This document shows positions 17,142-24,879 of a stretch of 36,405 nt of DNA, piece by piece (within the stretch, counting starts at the first letter, position 1; every line of letters starts with the position of its first letter). Location of the stretch: assembly GCA_964368985.1 (NCBI GenBank), contig CAYJDW010000026.1:1-36405 (forward strand), written 5' to 3'. The notes under the pieces were generated by a model, which searched no databases, was not told the origin of the DNA, and was given only the letters and a program-made list of their open reading frames with translations. The translations under genes were made by a program, and so were the position numbers. Origin of the DNA: G023898405 sp964368985 (GTDB taxonomy: Bacteria > Myxococcota > UBA727 > JABDBI01).

Positions 17142-17507
17142 TTAGGCAAAGTCGTGCAAATTCTTGGCGAGTTCTTGCACAAAATCTTGGTCATTAGCAA
17201 AAAATTCTTGAATATCTTCCATTAACTTTTCGCGATCCTGCTCTCCGAGTTTATTTTTAAGAGAGTTGTCAATCACGGCTGCAACGAAACGCTTATTTGC
17301 TTCTTCTCGATCAATAACGCCATTTTTAAAGTCGGATGCTAAAGCAACGAGGTCATCGCGAGAAATTATTGCTGACTTGGCCGCAGCAGTTTTGCCTATT
17401 GAGCCCTGTTTAAGATTAAAAGCAGCGGTTGAGCCATTCTTAATCAGATTTTTTTTATCCAACGATTTAATGTCGGCAGGTATTGATGGGTGATTTGATA
17501 CGAGCAT
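17142..17507 (-). CDS. Small acidic helical protein of unknown function
   Basis: 121 aa. No family recognised. The N-terminal ~45 residues are probably disordered and rich in Ser, Lys and Ala. The C-terminal part, from ISRDDLVALASDF to ELAKNLHDFA, is a set of amphipathic helices with many Asp and Glu. The start at 17507 is supported by GGAGG 6 nt upstream; an ATG at 17519 overlaps that site. It lies between the needle-like protein gene and the sigma factor gene on the same strand. A chaperone or regulatory partner of the secretion-like proteins is possible but not shown. Confidence 0.65.
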   Translation of the reverse strand: MLVSNHPSIPADIKSLDKKNLIKNGSTAAFNLKQGSIGKTAAAKSAIISRDDLVALASDFKNGVIDREEANKRFVAAVIDNSLKNKLGEQDREKLMEDIQEFFANDQDFVQELAKNLHDFA

Positions 17508-17560
17508 AACTACCTCCATTTTTTATAGGTATCTAAGGAAATAGCCTCTATCAATACCGC

Positions 17561-18004
17561 TTAACGAATATTTGACCCAATAGTTTTTAGCACATCAAAC
17601 ATGGCTTTTATAAGGTTAGACTCCATATTGTATAATGTAGTAATTTGAGAGACACGCATCTGTTGCTCAAGCATGTCATGGTTCTTTTTTACCATTTCAT
17701 CTTGAAGCGAGTTGACGTCGCCATCAAGAGAAGATGAGCTTGCACTTGTACTTGCGACACTGCTCAGTCGACTCGAACCATCGAGGTTACTTGCGGCATC
17801 CGAGAGCGACGCCGATAATGCCGCCGAGCCAGGAATCGGTCTCACTACTTGTCGCACGGCGCTATTGGTAAGATCGATACCGGAGCGGAGCCCTGAGCGA
17901 AACTTATCTTGAAAGGATTGATTAGATGAAGTTCTTGGCTGCGACGCCTTAGTATGAATTCGCAAAGAACCACTCGCAGGACTATTGCTAATGGTATTGG
18001 ACAT
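17561..18004 (-). CDS. Ser-rich small protein with a type III needle-like C-terminus
   Basis: 147 aa. Residues 1-95 are Ser/Ala-rich and probably disordered, with no signal peptide. Residues 98-147 form a helical hairpin: NSLQDEMVKKNHDMLEQQM, then NMESNLIKAMFDVLKTIGSNIR to the C-terminus. The latter resembles the end of type III needle or rod subunits, where a helix of the form N-x-x-S-x-(I/V)-(K/R)-x-M-x-D carries on to the last residues. The SD AAGGGGG precedes the ATG. First of four minus-strand genes leading to the sigma factor and the rod-like gene. No family can be named with confidence. Confidence 0.6.
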   Translation of the reverse strand: MSNTISNSPASGSLRIHTKASQPRTSSNQSFQDKFRSGLRSGIDLTNSAVRQVVRPIPGSAALSASLSDAASNLDGSSRLSSVASTSASSSSLDGDVNSLQDEMVKKNHDMLEQQMRVSQITTLYNMESNLIKAMFDVLKTIGSNIR

Positions 18005-18118
18005 TGGTGAACCCCCTTGCTCATCAAAATTAAGTAGTGCTGATCAATCTTCGCTTGCTCGCTAAAAAAGTTGCTAAAAAAACGGGAATCTTTGAAGGCT
18101 CGCGCGCCTTAATTTTCG

Positions 18119-18592
18119 ATGGAAAAAACTCTCCTCGATCGATTGGCCCAAGAAATCACTCTGAGCATTTACGAAATTCGCTATTTATTGAGCCTTTTAA
18201 GCAAAGCGGATTTTTTGGCCTTGGTTTTTTCCCTCCTCATCTTTGTGACAATGTTTTTGCCTTGGGTTTCTAAAGCCGACTCATTCACCATCACGGGTTT
18301 GATGGGCGGCGGGATTGTTCACCTTCTGCTCGCCATTTATACCCTTCATAGAGCGCTAAAAGCTGCCCATTACCAGCTTGACCTGACCGATGACGGCTTT
18401 CTTCCCATGCGACTTAAAAGAATTTCGTTGAGCTATTTATTAGTGGGTCTGTTGTCGACCCTGAGTGCCATTTTTCATCTCATCTATTTCTCGCAGCAAG
18501 GCGGCAATTTAGATCTAAGGGCTGGCTTCTATCTCACTTCTTTTTTGGGGCTTGGAATATTTTGTTGTGGGCTTGAACGCTTTCGCTCCTGA
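18119..18592 (+). CDS. Small integral membrane protein of unknown function
   Basis: 157 aa. Four hydrophobic segments at about 31-50, 60-80, 103-126 and 133-150, with charged ends. No family recognised. No clear ribosome-binding site precedes the ATG; GAAGG lies too far upstream, so the start is uncertain. It is divergent from the Ser-rich protein gene and is followed after 79 bp by the DUF2203 gene. Confidence 0.6.
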   Translation: MEKTLLDRLAQEITLSIYEIRYLLSLLSKADFLALVFSLLIFVTMFLPWVSKADSFTITGLMGGGIVHLLLAIYTLHRALKAAHYQLDLTDDGFLPMRLKRISLSYLLVGLLSTLSAIFHLIYFSQQGGNLDLRAGFYLTSFLGLGIFCCGLERFRS

Positions 18593-18671
18593 GATGGACC
18601 AAATTTCATAGCACTTGCCTGAGATCCCGCTTACACTTGCCACATACTAATCAACGGTTATAAGCAAAACT

Positions 18672-19124
18672 ATGATACTGAAAACCGTCACACTACAAGA
18701 AGCAAACGGACTTTTGCCATTGGTGCGGGAGCATTTTATTAAAATTCATGTTTTGCTCAATGATCTGCATCAGGAATCCGAGCATAAACCCGCGCCAACG
18801 CGCATGAGCTTTGATAAAAAATGCGAACTTTTACAATTGACCAAAGTCAACGAGCAAAAGAAAAAAACCAAAAATAAGAAAAAAATCAAACAAAGCCATC
18901 AGCTCATCGAAACAGAAATTCGTCATATATGGCGCTTAGGCGCCGTCGTGCGGGCTTTATTTCCTCCCCACATTGATTTTCCTTCACTCGAAAACGGCAA
19001 TCTCGTCTTTTTGTGCTGGCATGGTGGCGATGAGGAAATTTTACATTGGCATTATCCTGATGAAAATGTAGCCATTCGCCAAACGATACTGCCAGACCGA
19101 ATCATACCCGATATGGTGCATTGA
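18672..19124 (+). CDS. DUF2203 family protein
   Basis: 150 aa. The N-terminus TLQEANGLLPLVREHF and the C-terminal block FPSLENGNLVFLCWHGGDEEILHWHY, with IRQTI after it, match the DUF2203 pattern (LCW..GE..I.WH). The centre has an unusually lysine-rich stretch (NEQKKKTKNKKKIKQ, about 60-74). Function unknown; family members are soluble and often sit near hydrolases. The next gene starts 1 bp after its stop, so the two are probably translated together. Confidence 0.8.
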   Translation: MILKTVTLQEANGLLPLVREHFIKIHVLLNDLHQESEHKPAPTRMSFDKKCELLQLTKVNEQKKKTKNKKKIKQSHQLIETEIRHIWRLGAVVRALFPPHIDFPSLENGNLVFLCWHGGDEEILHWHYPDENVAIRQTILPDRIIPDMVH

Positions 19125-19125
19125 A

Positions 19126-19905
19126 ATGCCCTCGCGCTTACCTCGTGTCAGCAAATCTGCTTACCACTTAAAAGGCACGGGGCCTCAAGTTTTACTCTTT
19201 CACGGTCTGACCGGATCGCCCTACGATCTAAGACCACTGGCCAATTCTTTACATGCACGGGGGGCTTCGGTGCAGGTACCTTTGTTGAAGGGCCATGGCA
19301 CAAAAATCGAAGATCTGCGCGCCGTCAGCGCACAGAATTGGCTTGACCAAGGGCGCTCATTACTTAAAAAATGCGATCAAGATCGGCCTATCATCCTGGG
19401 TGGCTTATCCATGGGTGCGCTCATCGCTATTGTTCTCGCCCACGAAGCAAAACGGGTTAATGCTCTGCTCTTAATTTCCCCTGCGCTCAAGCTTGATATC
19501 ACTGCTGAACTTAGCATTTCACTCGCCAATCTCGGCCTTATTCCAAAAGAAATCCATTTTAAAAAACTCTCGGGCGGAAGTGACATTCTTGACCCGGAGG
19601 CAAAAAGAAAATGCCCTTCGTATCCTGAAATGTCGCTCTTCGGAATGATGCAATTGGATATTCTGCGAACGATGGCGCTCGATAGTATTGCTGACTTGCC
19701 CATGCCAACTTTTTTGGCCTTTGGCGACCAGGATCAAGCCATCGATGCTCGGGCTTCGTGGCAAATTTTTATCCAACAAACTAAGCAAGGTTTATTCAGT
19801 AAATTCTATAGCCAATCTAAACACATTGTGAGTCTCGATTTTGATCGAGATCTCTTAGGTGCGGATGTTTATCATTTTCTTAACCAACAAATCCCCGGAT
19901 TTTAA
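19126..19905 (+). CDS. Alpha/beta hydrolase, Est30-like carboxylesterase
   Basis: 259 aa. Alpha/beta hydrolase with the oxyanion motif HGLTGSP (26-32), nucleophile elbow GLSMG (S95), acid in FGDQD (D203 likely) and H233 in SKHIVSLD. This matches the small monoacylglycerol lipase/Est30 carboxylesterase group. No signal peptide, so cytoplasmic; the natural substrate is unknown. It sits between DUF2203 and rpe with spacings of 1 and 3 bp, so the three form one operon. Confidence 0.87.
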   Translation: MPSRLPRVSKSAYHLKGTGPQVLLFHGLTGSPYDLRPLANSLHARGASVQVPLLKGHGTKIEDLRAVSAQNWLDQGRSLLKKCDQDRPIILGGLSMGALIAIVLAHEAKRVNALLLISPALKLDITAELSISLANLGLIPKEIHFKKLSGGSDILDPEAKRKCPSYPEMSLFGMMQLDILRTMALDSIADLPMPTFLAFGDQDQAIDARASWQIFIQQTKQGLFSKFYSQSKHIVSLDFDRDLLGADVYHFLNQQIPGF

Positions 19906-19908
19906 GTC

Positions 19909-20556
19909 ATGACTAAGGTGGCAGCGTCGATTTTATCGGCAGATTTTTTAAATTTAGGTCAAGAACTAGTCGCCATTACCAAAGCTGGCGCTGATTTTAT
20001 TCACATTGATGTTATGGATGGCCGTTTCGTGCCCAATATCACGATGGGCCCTCTCGTCGTCAGCGCGTCTAAAAAGGCCACGAAACTTCCCCTCGATGTC
20101 CATTTAATGATCGACAATCCTGAACGCCATATTGATGCCTTTATCGACGCAGGGGCCGATTTTTTAACGGTGCATCAGGAAAACTGTCCGCACCTTGAGA
20201 GAGTAATCAGTCACATCAAGTCAAGAAAAGTTAAGGCGGGCGTCGCGCTTAATCCGAGTACTTCGGAAAAAAGCCTTGAATATGTCATTGACCAGCTTGA
20301 CCTCGTGCTCGTGATGTCGGTGAATCCGGGCTTTGCGGCACAGTCATTTTTGCCGGTGGTCTTGCCGAAAATCAGTGCGCTTAAAACGATGATTGAAAGA
20401 AGCGGCAACCATTGCCTTATTTCGGTGGATGGTGGGATTAATGAGCAGACAGCGGCGCTGACCGTGAAAGCAGGGGCCTCGATGTTGGTGGCTGGGTCCT
20501 TTATTTTTAAGGCGGGGGAATATGGTGAGGCTATTGGGAAACTTAAGGGAAACTAA
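19909..20556 (+). CDS. rpe: Ribulose-phosphate 3-epimerase
   Basis: 215 aa, normal length. Interconverts ribulose 5-phosphate and xylulose 5-phosphate in the pentose phosphate pathway. Motifs: AASILSADF at the N-terminus, HIDVMDGRFVPN (metal ligands H32 and D34), DVHLMI (H65), VMSVNPGF and SVDGGIN (D174). It follows the esterase gene by 3 bp. It supplies the pool from which erythrose 4-phosphate for AroF is drawn, but there is no sign of shared regulation. Confidence 0.96.
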   Translation: MTKVAASILSADFLNLGQELVAITKAGADFIHIDVMDGRFVPNITMGPLVVSASKKATKLPLDVHLMIDNPERHIDAFIDAGADFLTVHQENCPHLERVISHIKSRKVKAGVALNPSTSEKSLEYVIDQLDLVLVMSVNPGFAAQSFLPVVLPKISALKTMIERSGNHCLISVDGGINEQTAALTVKAGASMLVAGSFIFKAGEYGEAIGKLKGN

Positions 20557-20604
20557 TCGTGGATTAGCCACCACGACGTTCCTTGAGCTCCCCCTTTGAA
20601 CAAG

Positions 20605-20809
20605 GGCGTTGTTGCATAAATGGTTTTGAGGCTAAGGCCCAGCACCACACTCCCTCGCCCGCTTGCGGGAGAGGGTGGAGCAACAAAAACATAGGGATCC
20701 ATCGTCGATAAAAAATAAGGTTTATGTTTCTCCACCCTCTCCCTAGCCTCTCCCGCAAGCGGGCGAGGAGTTGTTGAGGGAAATTGGGCCGCATTTATGT
20801 AACAACGCC
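20605..20809. mobile_element. Palindromic MITE-like element, copy 2
   Basis: Terminal inverted repeats GGCGTTGTTGCATAAAT (20605-20621) and ATTTATGTAACAACGCC (20793-20809) match with one mismatch. Inner inverted arms are at 20650-20684 and 20726-20770; the left arm has lost about 13 bp relative to the right. The flanks CCCCTTTG...CAAGGG and CCTTGG...AAGGGG partly continue the inverted repeat. It lies between convergent rpe and metK, the same type of site as copy 1. Confidence 0.78.
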
Positions 20810-20834
20810 TTGGAAAAGGGGTAAGCTAAGAACC

Positions 20835-21998
20835 CTACAGCACCATCCTTTTCAACTCGTCCACCAGGTCCAATCGCTCCCAACTAAATTCTGCATCCGA
20901 CCGACCAAAGTGGCCATAGCTTGCAGTTTTTTGGTATATCGGTCGACGGAGTTTCAAATGCTCGATCAGTTGGGCTGGTTTTAAGGGCACGATCTGTTTT
21001 ATCGCGTTTTCAATTTTCTCTTCATCCATCACCGCTGTGCCAAAAGTATTGACCATCACGCTCACTGGATCGCTCTCTCCGATTGCATAGGCAAGCTGTA
21101 CTTCGCATTGCCGAGCAAGTCCCGCCGCCACTACGTTTTTGGCCACATAACGTGCCATGTAGGCGGCCGATCGATCGACCTTTGAGGGATCCTTGCCCGA
21201 GAAAGCACCGCCGCCGTGACGGCCCATGCCGCCATAGGTATCGACGATAATCTTTCGCCCCGTAAGACCGGTGTCACCTTTCGGTCCGCCGATTACAAAA
21301 GCACCGGTGGGATTGATATGAAATTTTACCTGCGGCAATAAATGCTCTTTTCGGATGACCTTCTTAATTACTTCTTCAACGATGGCTTCTTTGATAGTTT
21401 GTTGCGAAATACCGGCGTTATGCTGCGAGGAAACGACAATTTCAGTTATCCCCACTGGGCGGCCTTGTTCATATAAAACCGTCACTTGAGTTTTACCGTC
21501 AGGACCTAAAAAAGGCACGATGGAATTTTTTCGTACCGAAGCAAGTTTTGCGGCCAGTCCATGGGCATAGGTAATTGGCAGGGGCATAAATTCTTGGGTT
21601 TCATCACAGGCAAAACCAAACATCATGCCCTGATCCCCGGCACCTTGTTCTTTAGCATCAGTGGCATCAACACCTAAAGCGATATCTCGCGATTGCTCAT
21701 CGATGGCAGTAAGGACGGAGCAAGAATGAGCATCGAAACCGTTTTCTTGCGCCTTATAACCAATGCTCTCAATAGTTGCCCTTGCGATAGCACTAAAATT
21801 AATCTGAGCATCGGCCGTGATTTCACCAGCAATGAGACACAGATTACTTTTAAGCAAGCATTCCACCGCTACTCGCGCTTTTGGATCATGAGTCAAAATA
21901 GCGTCAAGCACCGCATCCGAAATTTGGTCCGCCATTTTGTCGGGATGGCCCTCTGTTACGGATTCGCTGGTAAATAAATGGGGTCTTTGAGAGATCAT
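20835..21998 (-). CDS. metK: S-adenosylmethionine synthetase
   Basis: 387 aa. Makes S-adenosylmethionine from methionine and ATP. Motifs: SESVTEGHPDKMADQISDA near the N-terminus, GAGDQGMMFGFA (119-130), GGPKGDTGLTGRKIIVDTYGG and the GGGAFSGKDPSKVDRSAAY loop. The start at 21998 is preferred because AAGGAG lies 7 nt upstream; the in-frame ATG at 22016 overlaps that site. Single-gene unit, divergent from tRNA-Thr. I looked for a SAM riboswitch in the 125-bp leader and found no convincing match. Confidence 0.97.
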   Translation of the reverse strand: MISQRPHLFTSESVTEGHPDKMADQISDAVLDAILTHDPKARVAVECLLKSNLCLIAGEITADAQINFSAIARATIESIGYKAQENGFDAHSCSVLTAIDEQSRDIALGVDATDAKEQGAGDQGMMFGFACDETQEFMPLPITYAHGLAAKLASVRKNSIVPFLGPDGKTQVTVLYEQGRPVGITEIVVSSQHNAGISQQTIKEAIVEEVIKKVIRKEHLLPQVKFHINPTGAFVIGGPKGDTGLTGRKIIVDTYGGMGRHGGGAFSGKDPSKVDRSAAYMARYVAKNVVAAGLARQCEVQLAYAIGESDPVSVMVNTFGTAVMDEEKIENAIKQIVPLKPAQLIEHLKLRRPIYQKTASYGHFGRSDAEFSWERLDLVDELKRMVL

Positions 21999-22085
21999 AA
22001 GGCACTCCTTGGGCAAAAGGCTTGTTTATCAACTTTTCTTTTAACATCAGGCAGTTAATAAGTATTTGCTTAAAGCCATCTTGCC

Positions 22086-22114
22086 TTGACAAATTCTACC
22101 TGGCTGACCATTCT
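22086..22114 (+). promoter_or_regulatory. Candidate tRNA-Thr promoter
   Basis: TTGACA (22086-22091) is a perfect -35 box. At 17-bp spacing, CATTCT (22109-22114) is a weak -10. Transcription would begin a few bases before the mature tRNA at 22125. Confidence 0.5.
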
Positions 22115-22124
22115 TTGCCCCCAT

Positions 22125-22200
<76 letters not shown>

Positions 22201-22212
22201 TATTCTCTTTCG

Positions 22213-22244
22213 TCGTCATTGCGAGCGTAGCGCGGCAATGACGA
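22213..22244. repeat. 10-bp inverted repeat after the tRNA
   Basis: TCGTCATTGC (22213-22222) and GCAATGACGA (22235-22244) are perfect inverted repeats with a 12-nt GC-rich loop. The motif GTCATTGCGAGCG..GCAATGAC resembles a dispersed palindrome seen in many bacterial genomes. It lacks a U-run but could still end the tRNA transcript. Confidence 0.65.
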
Positions 22245-22313
22245 TGAGGGCATTTATAAATTCCACAAATCTCTGAACAAAATCGCTCCTCCTAGACTAA
22301 AACAGCCATATTT

Positions 22314-22332
22314 CACCCGGGGGGGCGATATG
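22314..22332 (+). promoter_or_regulatory. Seven-G tract as ribosome-binding site of the patatin gene
   Basis: ACCCGGGGGGGCGATATG: the homopolymer of seven G lies 5 nt before the ATG. The same string ACCCGGGGGGGC precedes the start of the small exported protein gene at 27031. A tract like this can change length by slippage and alter translation. Confidence 0.6.
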
Positions 22333-23364
22333 TGCTTGTTTAAAAATTTTCTTTCCATCTTCTTTTTTATCGGATTCATTGGGCAAAGCAGCTGGGCCGA
22401 ACGCCCGATTCGCGTGCTCAGCCTCGATGGTGGAGGCGTACGCGGCGTCATTGAGGCCATTGTGCTTGCCGAAATCGAAAGGGAGCTTGATGCGCCAGCC
22501 AGTCAAATTTTTGACTTAATAGCAGGTAGTTCCACGGGGGCACTTATCGCTCTCGCCCTCAGTGTCGGCGATCAGGACCATCATCCGCGTTTTAGAGCGC
22601 GAGATTTGTTGCCGCTTTATTTAGAGCGAGGAAAGGAAATTTTTCACGCCTCACTAAGGCATAAAATCTCCACCGCTTTTGGCTTGTGGGGCCCAAAATA
22701 TGAAACTGATGGGATAATGAAAAATGTCTACCAGATTTTTGGCGATACCAGAATGAGTGAAGCCATCCTTCCGATTATGATCACCGGCTATCATGTCGAC
22801 GGCGAAACCGGCATTCAATTTTCTTCCGTCGATGCCCGCGAATTTCCTGCGGACAAAGACTGTTTCATGCGCGATGTAGCCCTCGCTACCACTGCCGCAC
22901 CAGTATATTTTGATCTCGCCGACATTGAGTTTCCCTGGGGAACTTTAAGAGCGGTGGCCGATGGTGGTCTCTATCGGAATAATCCGGCTTTACTGGCCTA
23001 TATCGACGCCAAAAGAATGTATCCCGATCGAGATATCGAAGTTTATTCGCTTGGTGCCGGCAAAATCAGTGCAGAAGAGATTGGCATACAACTTAAAGGC
23101 CGCGGCCTCTTGCACTGGATCTCTCCGATTATAAGCCACATTCAAATCGGCGACATGGAAGGCGATAACGACATGCTACACAAACTTTTGAATAATAGCG
23201 GCGAGCAGCGCTATTTTCGCCTCAACATCGATATCTCTCGCCACTTCCGTCGTATGGACGACGTATCAGCTAAAAATTTCGCTTATTTGATCAAACGGGG
23301 CAACGACGCTATCCACACACCAATTTTCTTAAGTATGATTAAGCAGCTTAAATTAAATAACTAG
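22330..23364 (+). CDS. Exported patatin-like phospholipase
   Basis: 344 aa. A signal peptide (residues 1-23, SSWA then ER) is followed directly by the patatin domain. The oxyanion hole DGGGVRG is at 33-39, nucleophile elbow GSSTG has S68, and the catalytic aspartate is D211 in DGG. These form the Ser-Asp dyad that cleaves acyl chains from phospholipids. Export suggests a target outside the cytoplasm, such as host or prey membrane or the outer membrane. The start is preceded by a run of seven G that must serve as the ribosome-binding site. The 3' end overlaps the convergent hemA end by 12 bp. Confidence 0.92.
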   Translation: MCLFKNFLSIFFFIGFIGQSSWAERPIRVLSLDGGGVRGVIEAIVLAEIERELDAPASQIFDLIAGSSTGALIALALSVGDQDHHPRFRARDLLPLYLERGKEIFHASLRHKISTAFGLWGPKYETDGIMKNVYQIFGDTRMSEAILPIMITGYHVDGETGIQFSSVDAREFPADKDCFMRDVALATTAAPVYFDLADIEFPWGTLRAVADGGLYRNNPALLAYIDAKRMYPDRDIEVYSLGAGKISAEEIGIQLKGRGLLHWISPIISHIQIGDMEGDNDMLHKLLNNSGEQRYFRLNIDISRHFRRMDDVSAKNFAYLIKRGNDAIHTPIFLSMIKQLKLNN

Positions 23365-24618
23365 TTGTTGGGAGTCGGCTATGACAGGCTTTTTCTGTGC
23401 CCTAAGAAGCGAAAGAGGAAGCTTTAACTCAGACCACACCTGGGCTAAAGCCGCTGTGCATTCTTCAATCATTGCGGATGTATGCAGTGGCGACGGCGTA
23501 AAACGCATCCGCTCAGTGCCTTTTTTCACGGTGGGAAAATTTATAGGCTGTACATAAATATTAAATTCTTTGAGAAGGCGATCGGTAAGGATTTTACATT
23601 TCACCGCATCGCCCACAATCACTGGCACGATGTGGCTAGGATTATCAATAAAAGGAATGCCACGCTCTCTCAAACAATGGCGAAAAAAGGCAACGCTTGC
23701 TTGGTGTTTTTCTCTTAAGGTTGTTGCCTGTTCTTTGACTATCTCAATCGATTTAGTAGCGCCCGCCGCAATAGCTGGCGGAAGTGACGTCGTGAAAATA
23801 AATCCGCTGGCAAAGCTGCGAATAAAATCAACCATTTCGGCACTGCCCGCGATATAGCCACCCATCAAGCCAAAAGCCTTGCCTAAAGTTCCTTGAATTA
23901 AATGCACTTGATCAGCAACTCCTGCCTCCTGCGCGATACCGCCCCCTTGATAGCCATAAAGCCCAACCGCATGAACTTCATCGAGATAGCTAAAAGCTTG
24001 ATATCTCTTCGCCAAACGACAAATTTCCCGCACCGGCGAAATACTTCCGCTCATGGAATAGACCGATTCAAAAGCAATGATCTTCGCAGCTTCTGGGTCC
24101 GCGGCTTTTAATAAACGCTCCAAATCTGCGACGTCATTATGCTTGAAAATATGACGCTGTGCCTGGGAATTTCTAATACCTTGAATCATGGATGCATGAT
24201 TGTGTTCATCGGAGAAAATAATAACGCCAGGGATTTTGGACCCTAAAGTTTGCAGCACTGTTTGATTGGCGACATATCCCGAACTAAAAACCAAAGCCGC
24301 TTCTTTATGATGCAAATCGGCAAGTGCAGCCTCAAGCTCCACATGAGCAAGCGTCGTCCCCGAGATATTTCGCGTGCCACCTGAACCCGCACCATAGCTA
24401 TCTAAAGCTTCATGCATAGCTTTTAATACTTCAGGATGCTGGCCCATACCCAGATAATCATTGCCACACCAAATGCTTATTTTACGACTTTCGCGGGCTT
24501 GATGAAGCCGCGCATTGGGAAAACTTCCAGCGATCCGCGCAAGATGTGCAAAGTTGCGGTACGCGCCTTCACTTTTTAGAAGCTTCAGAGAATTGGAAAA
24601 AAAATTGGAGAAATTCAT
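23353..24618 (-). CDS. hemA: 5-aminolevulinate synthase
   Basis: 421 aa, a PLP-dependent enzyme that condenses glycine with succinyl-CoA to give 5-aminolevulinate, the first haem precursor, by the C4 (Shemin) route. It shows GNDYLGMGQHP, GSGGTRNISG, the DEVHAVGLYG stretch (D213, H216) and the Schiff-base lysine K247 in GTLGKAFG. The C-terminal NFPTVKKGTERMRFTPSP is typical of ALAS and separates it from related AONS/KBL enzymes. GAGGATA precedes the ATG. This route is characteristic of Alphaproteobacteria but also occurs in some other bacteria. Confidence 0.93.
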   Translation of the reverse strand: MNFSNFFSNSLKLLKSEGAYRNFAHLARIAGSFPNARLHQARESRKISIWCGNDYLGMGQHPEVLKAMHEALDSYGAGSGGTRNISGTTLAHVELEAALADLHHKEAALVFSSGYVANQTVLQTLGSKIPGVIIFSDEHNHASMIQGIRNSQAQRHIFKHNDVADLERLLKAADPEAAKIIAFESVYSMSGSISPVREICRLAKRYQAFSYLDEVHAVGLYGYQGGGIAQEAGVADQVHLIQGTLGKAFGLMGGYIAGSAEMVDFIRSFASGFIFTTSLPPAIAAGATKSIEIVKEQATTLREKHQASVAFFRHCLRERGIPFIDNPSHIVPVIVGDAVKCKILTDRLLKEFNIYVQPINFPTVKKGTERMRFTPSPLHTSAMIEECTAALAQVWSELKLPLSLLRAQKKPVIADSQQLVI

Positions 24619-24737
24619 AAATATCCTCGCTATTTAAGTGTTGAGCATTAACTAGAGATATTTATTTATGTTGCATAGTCATCGCCATGAAGAGCCAAAT
24701 CGGTGATGAAGATGGGCGCATCTGTGTGCCAATCCGA

Positions 24738-24825
24738 GGGCCGGCACAGAAGCCGGCCCCTACAAATCATTGAGGAAGATCGGGCAATATACTACATCTG
24801 TAGGGGCCGGCCTCTGTGCCGGCCC
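24738..24825. repeat. 88-bp imperfect palindrome with GGCCGGC arms
   Basis: The arms 24738-24764 and 24799-24825 are 27-bp inverted repeats (GGGCCGGCACAG.. to ..CCCCTACA and the reverse), with two mismatches or so and a 34-bp centre. Each arm is itself a palindrome, GGCCGGC..GCCGGCC. It is unrelated to the CGCCCGCTTGCGGG family. It lies in the gap between hemA and the aldehyde dehydrogenase gene, both on the minus strand. Confidence 0.85.
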
Positions 24826-24879
24826 GCTATTACCTCGACCTTAAGAGTTTCGATTTGTCGTTTTGACCAAATGCTAATT

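Noticed and set aside
21999..22124. Possible SAM riboswitch or Met-rich leader upstream of metK
   Set aside because: Only short stems (AGGCA/TGCCT) and no match to SAM-I, SAM-II or SAM/SAH cores that I can recognise; the short open frame in the region has no run of Met codons.
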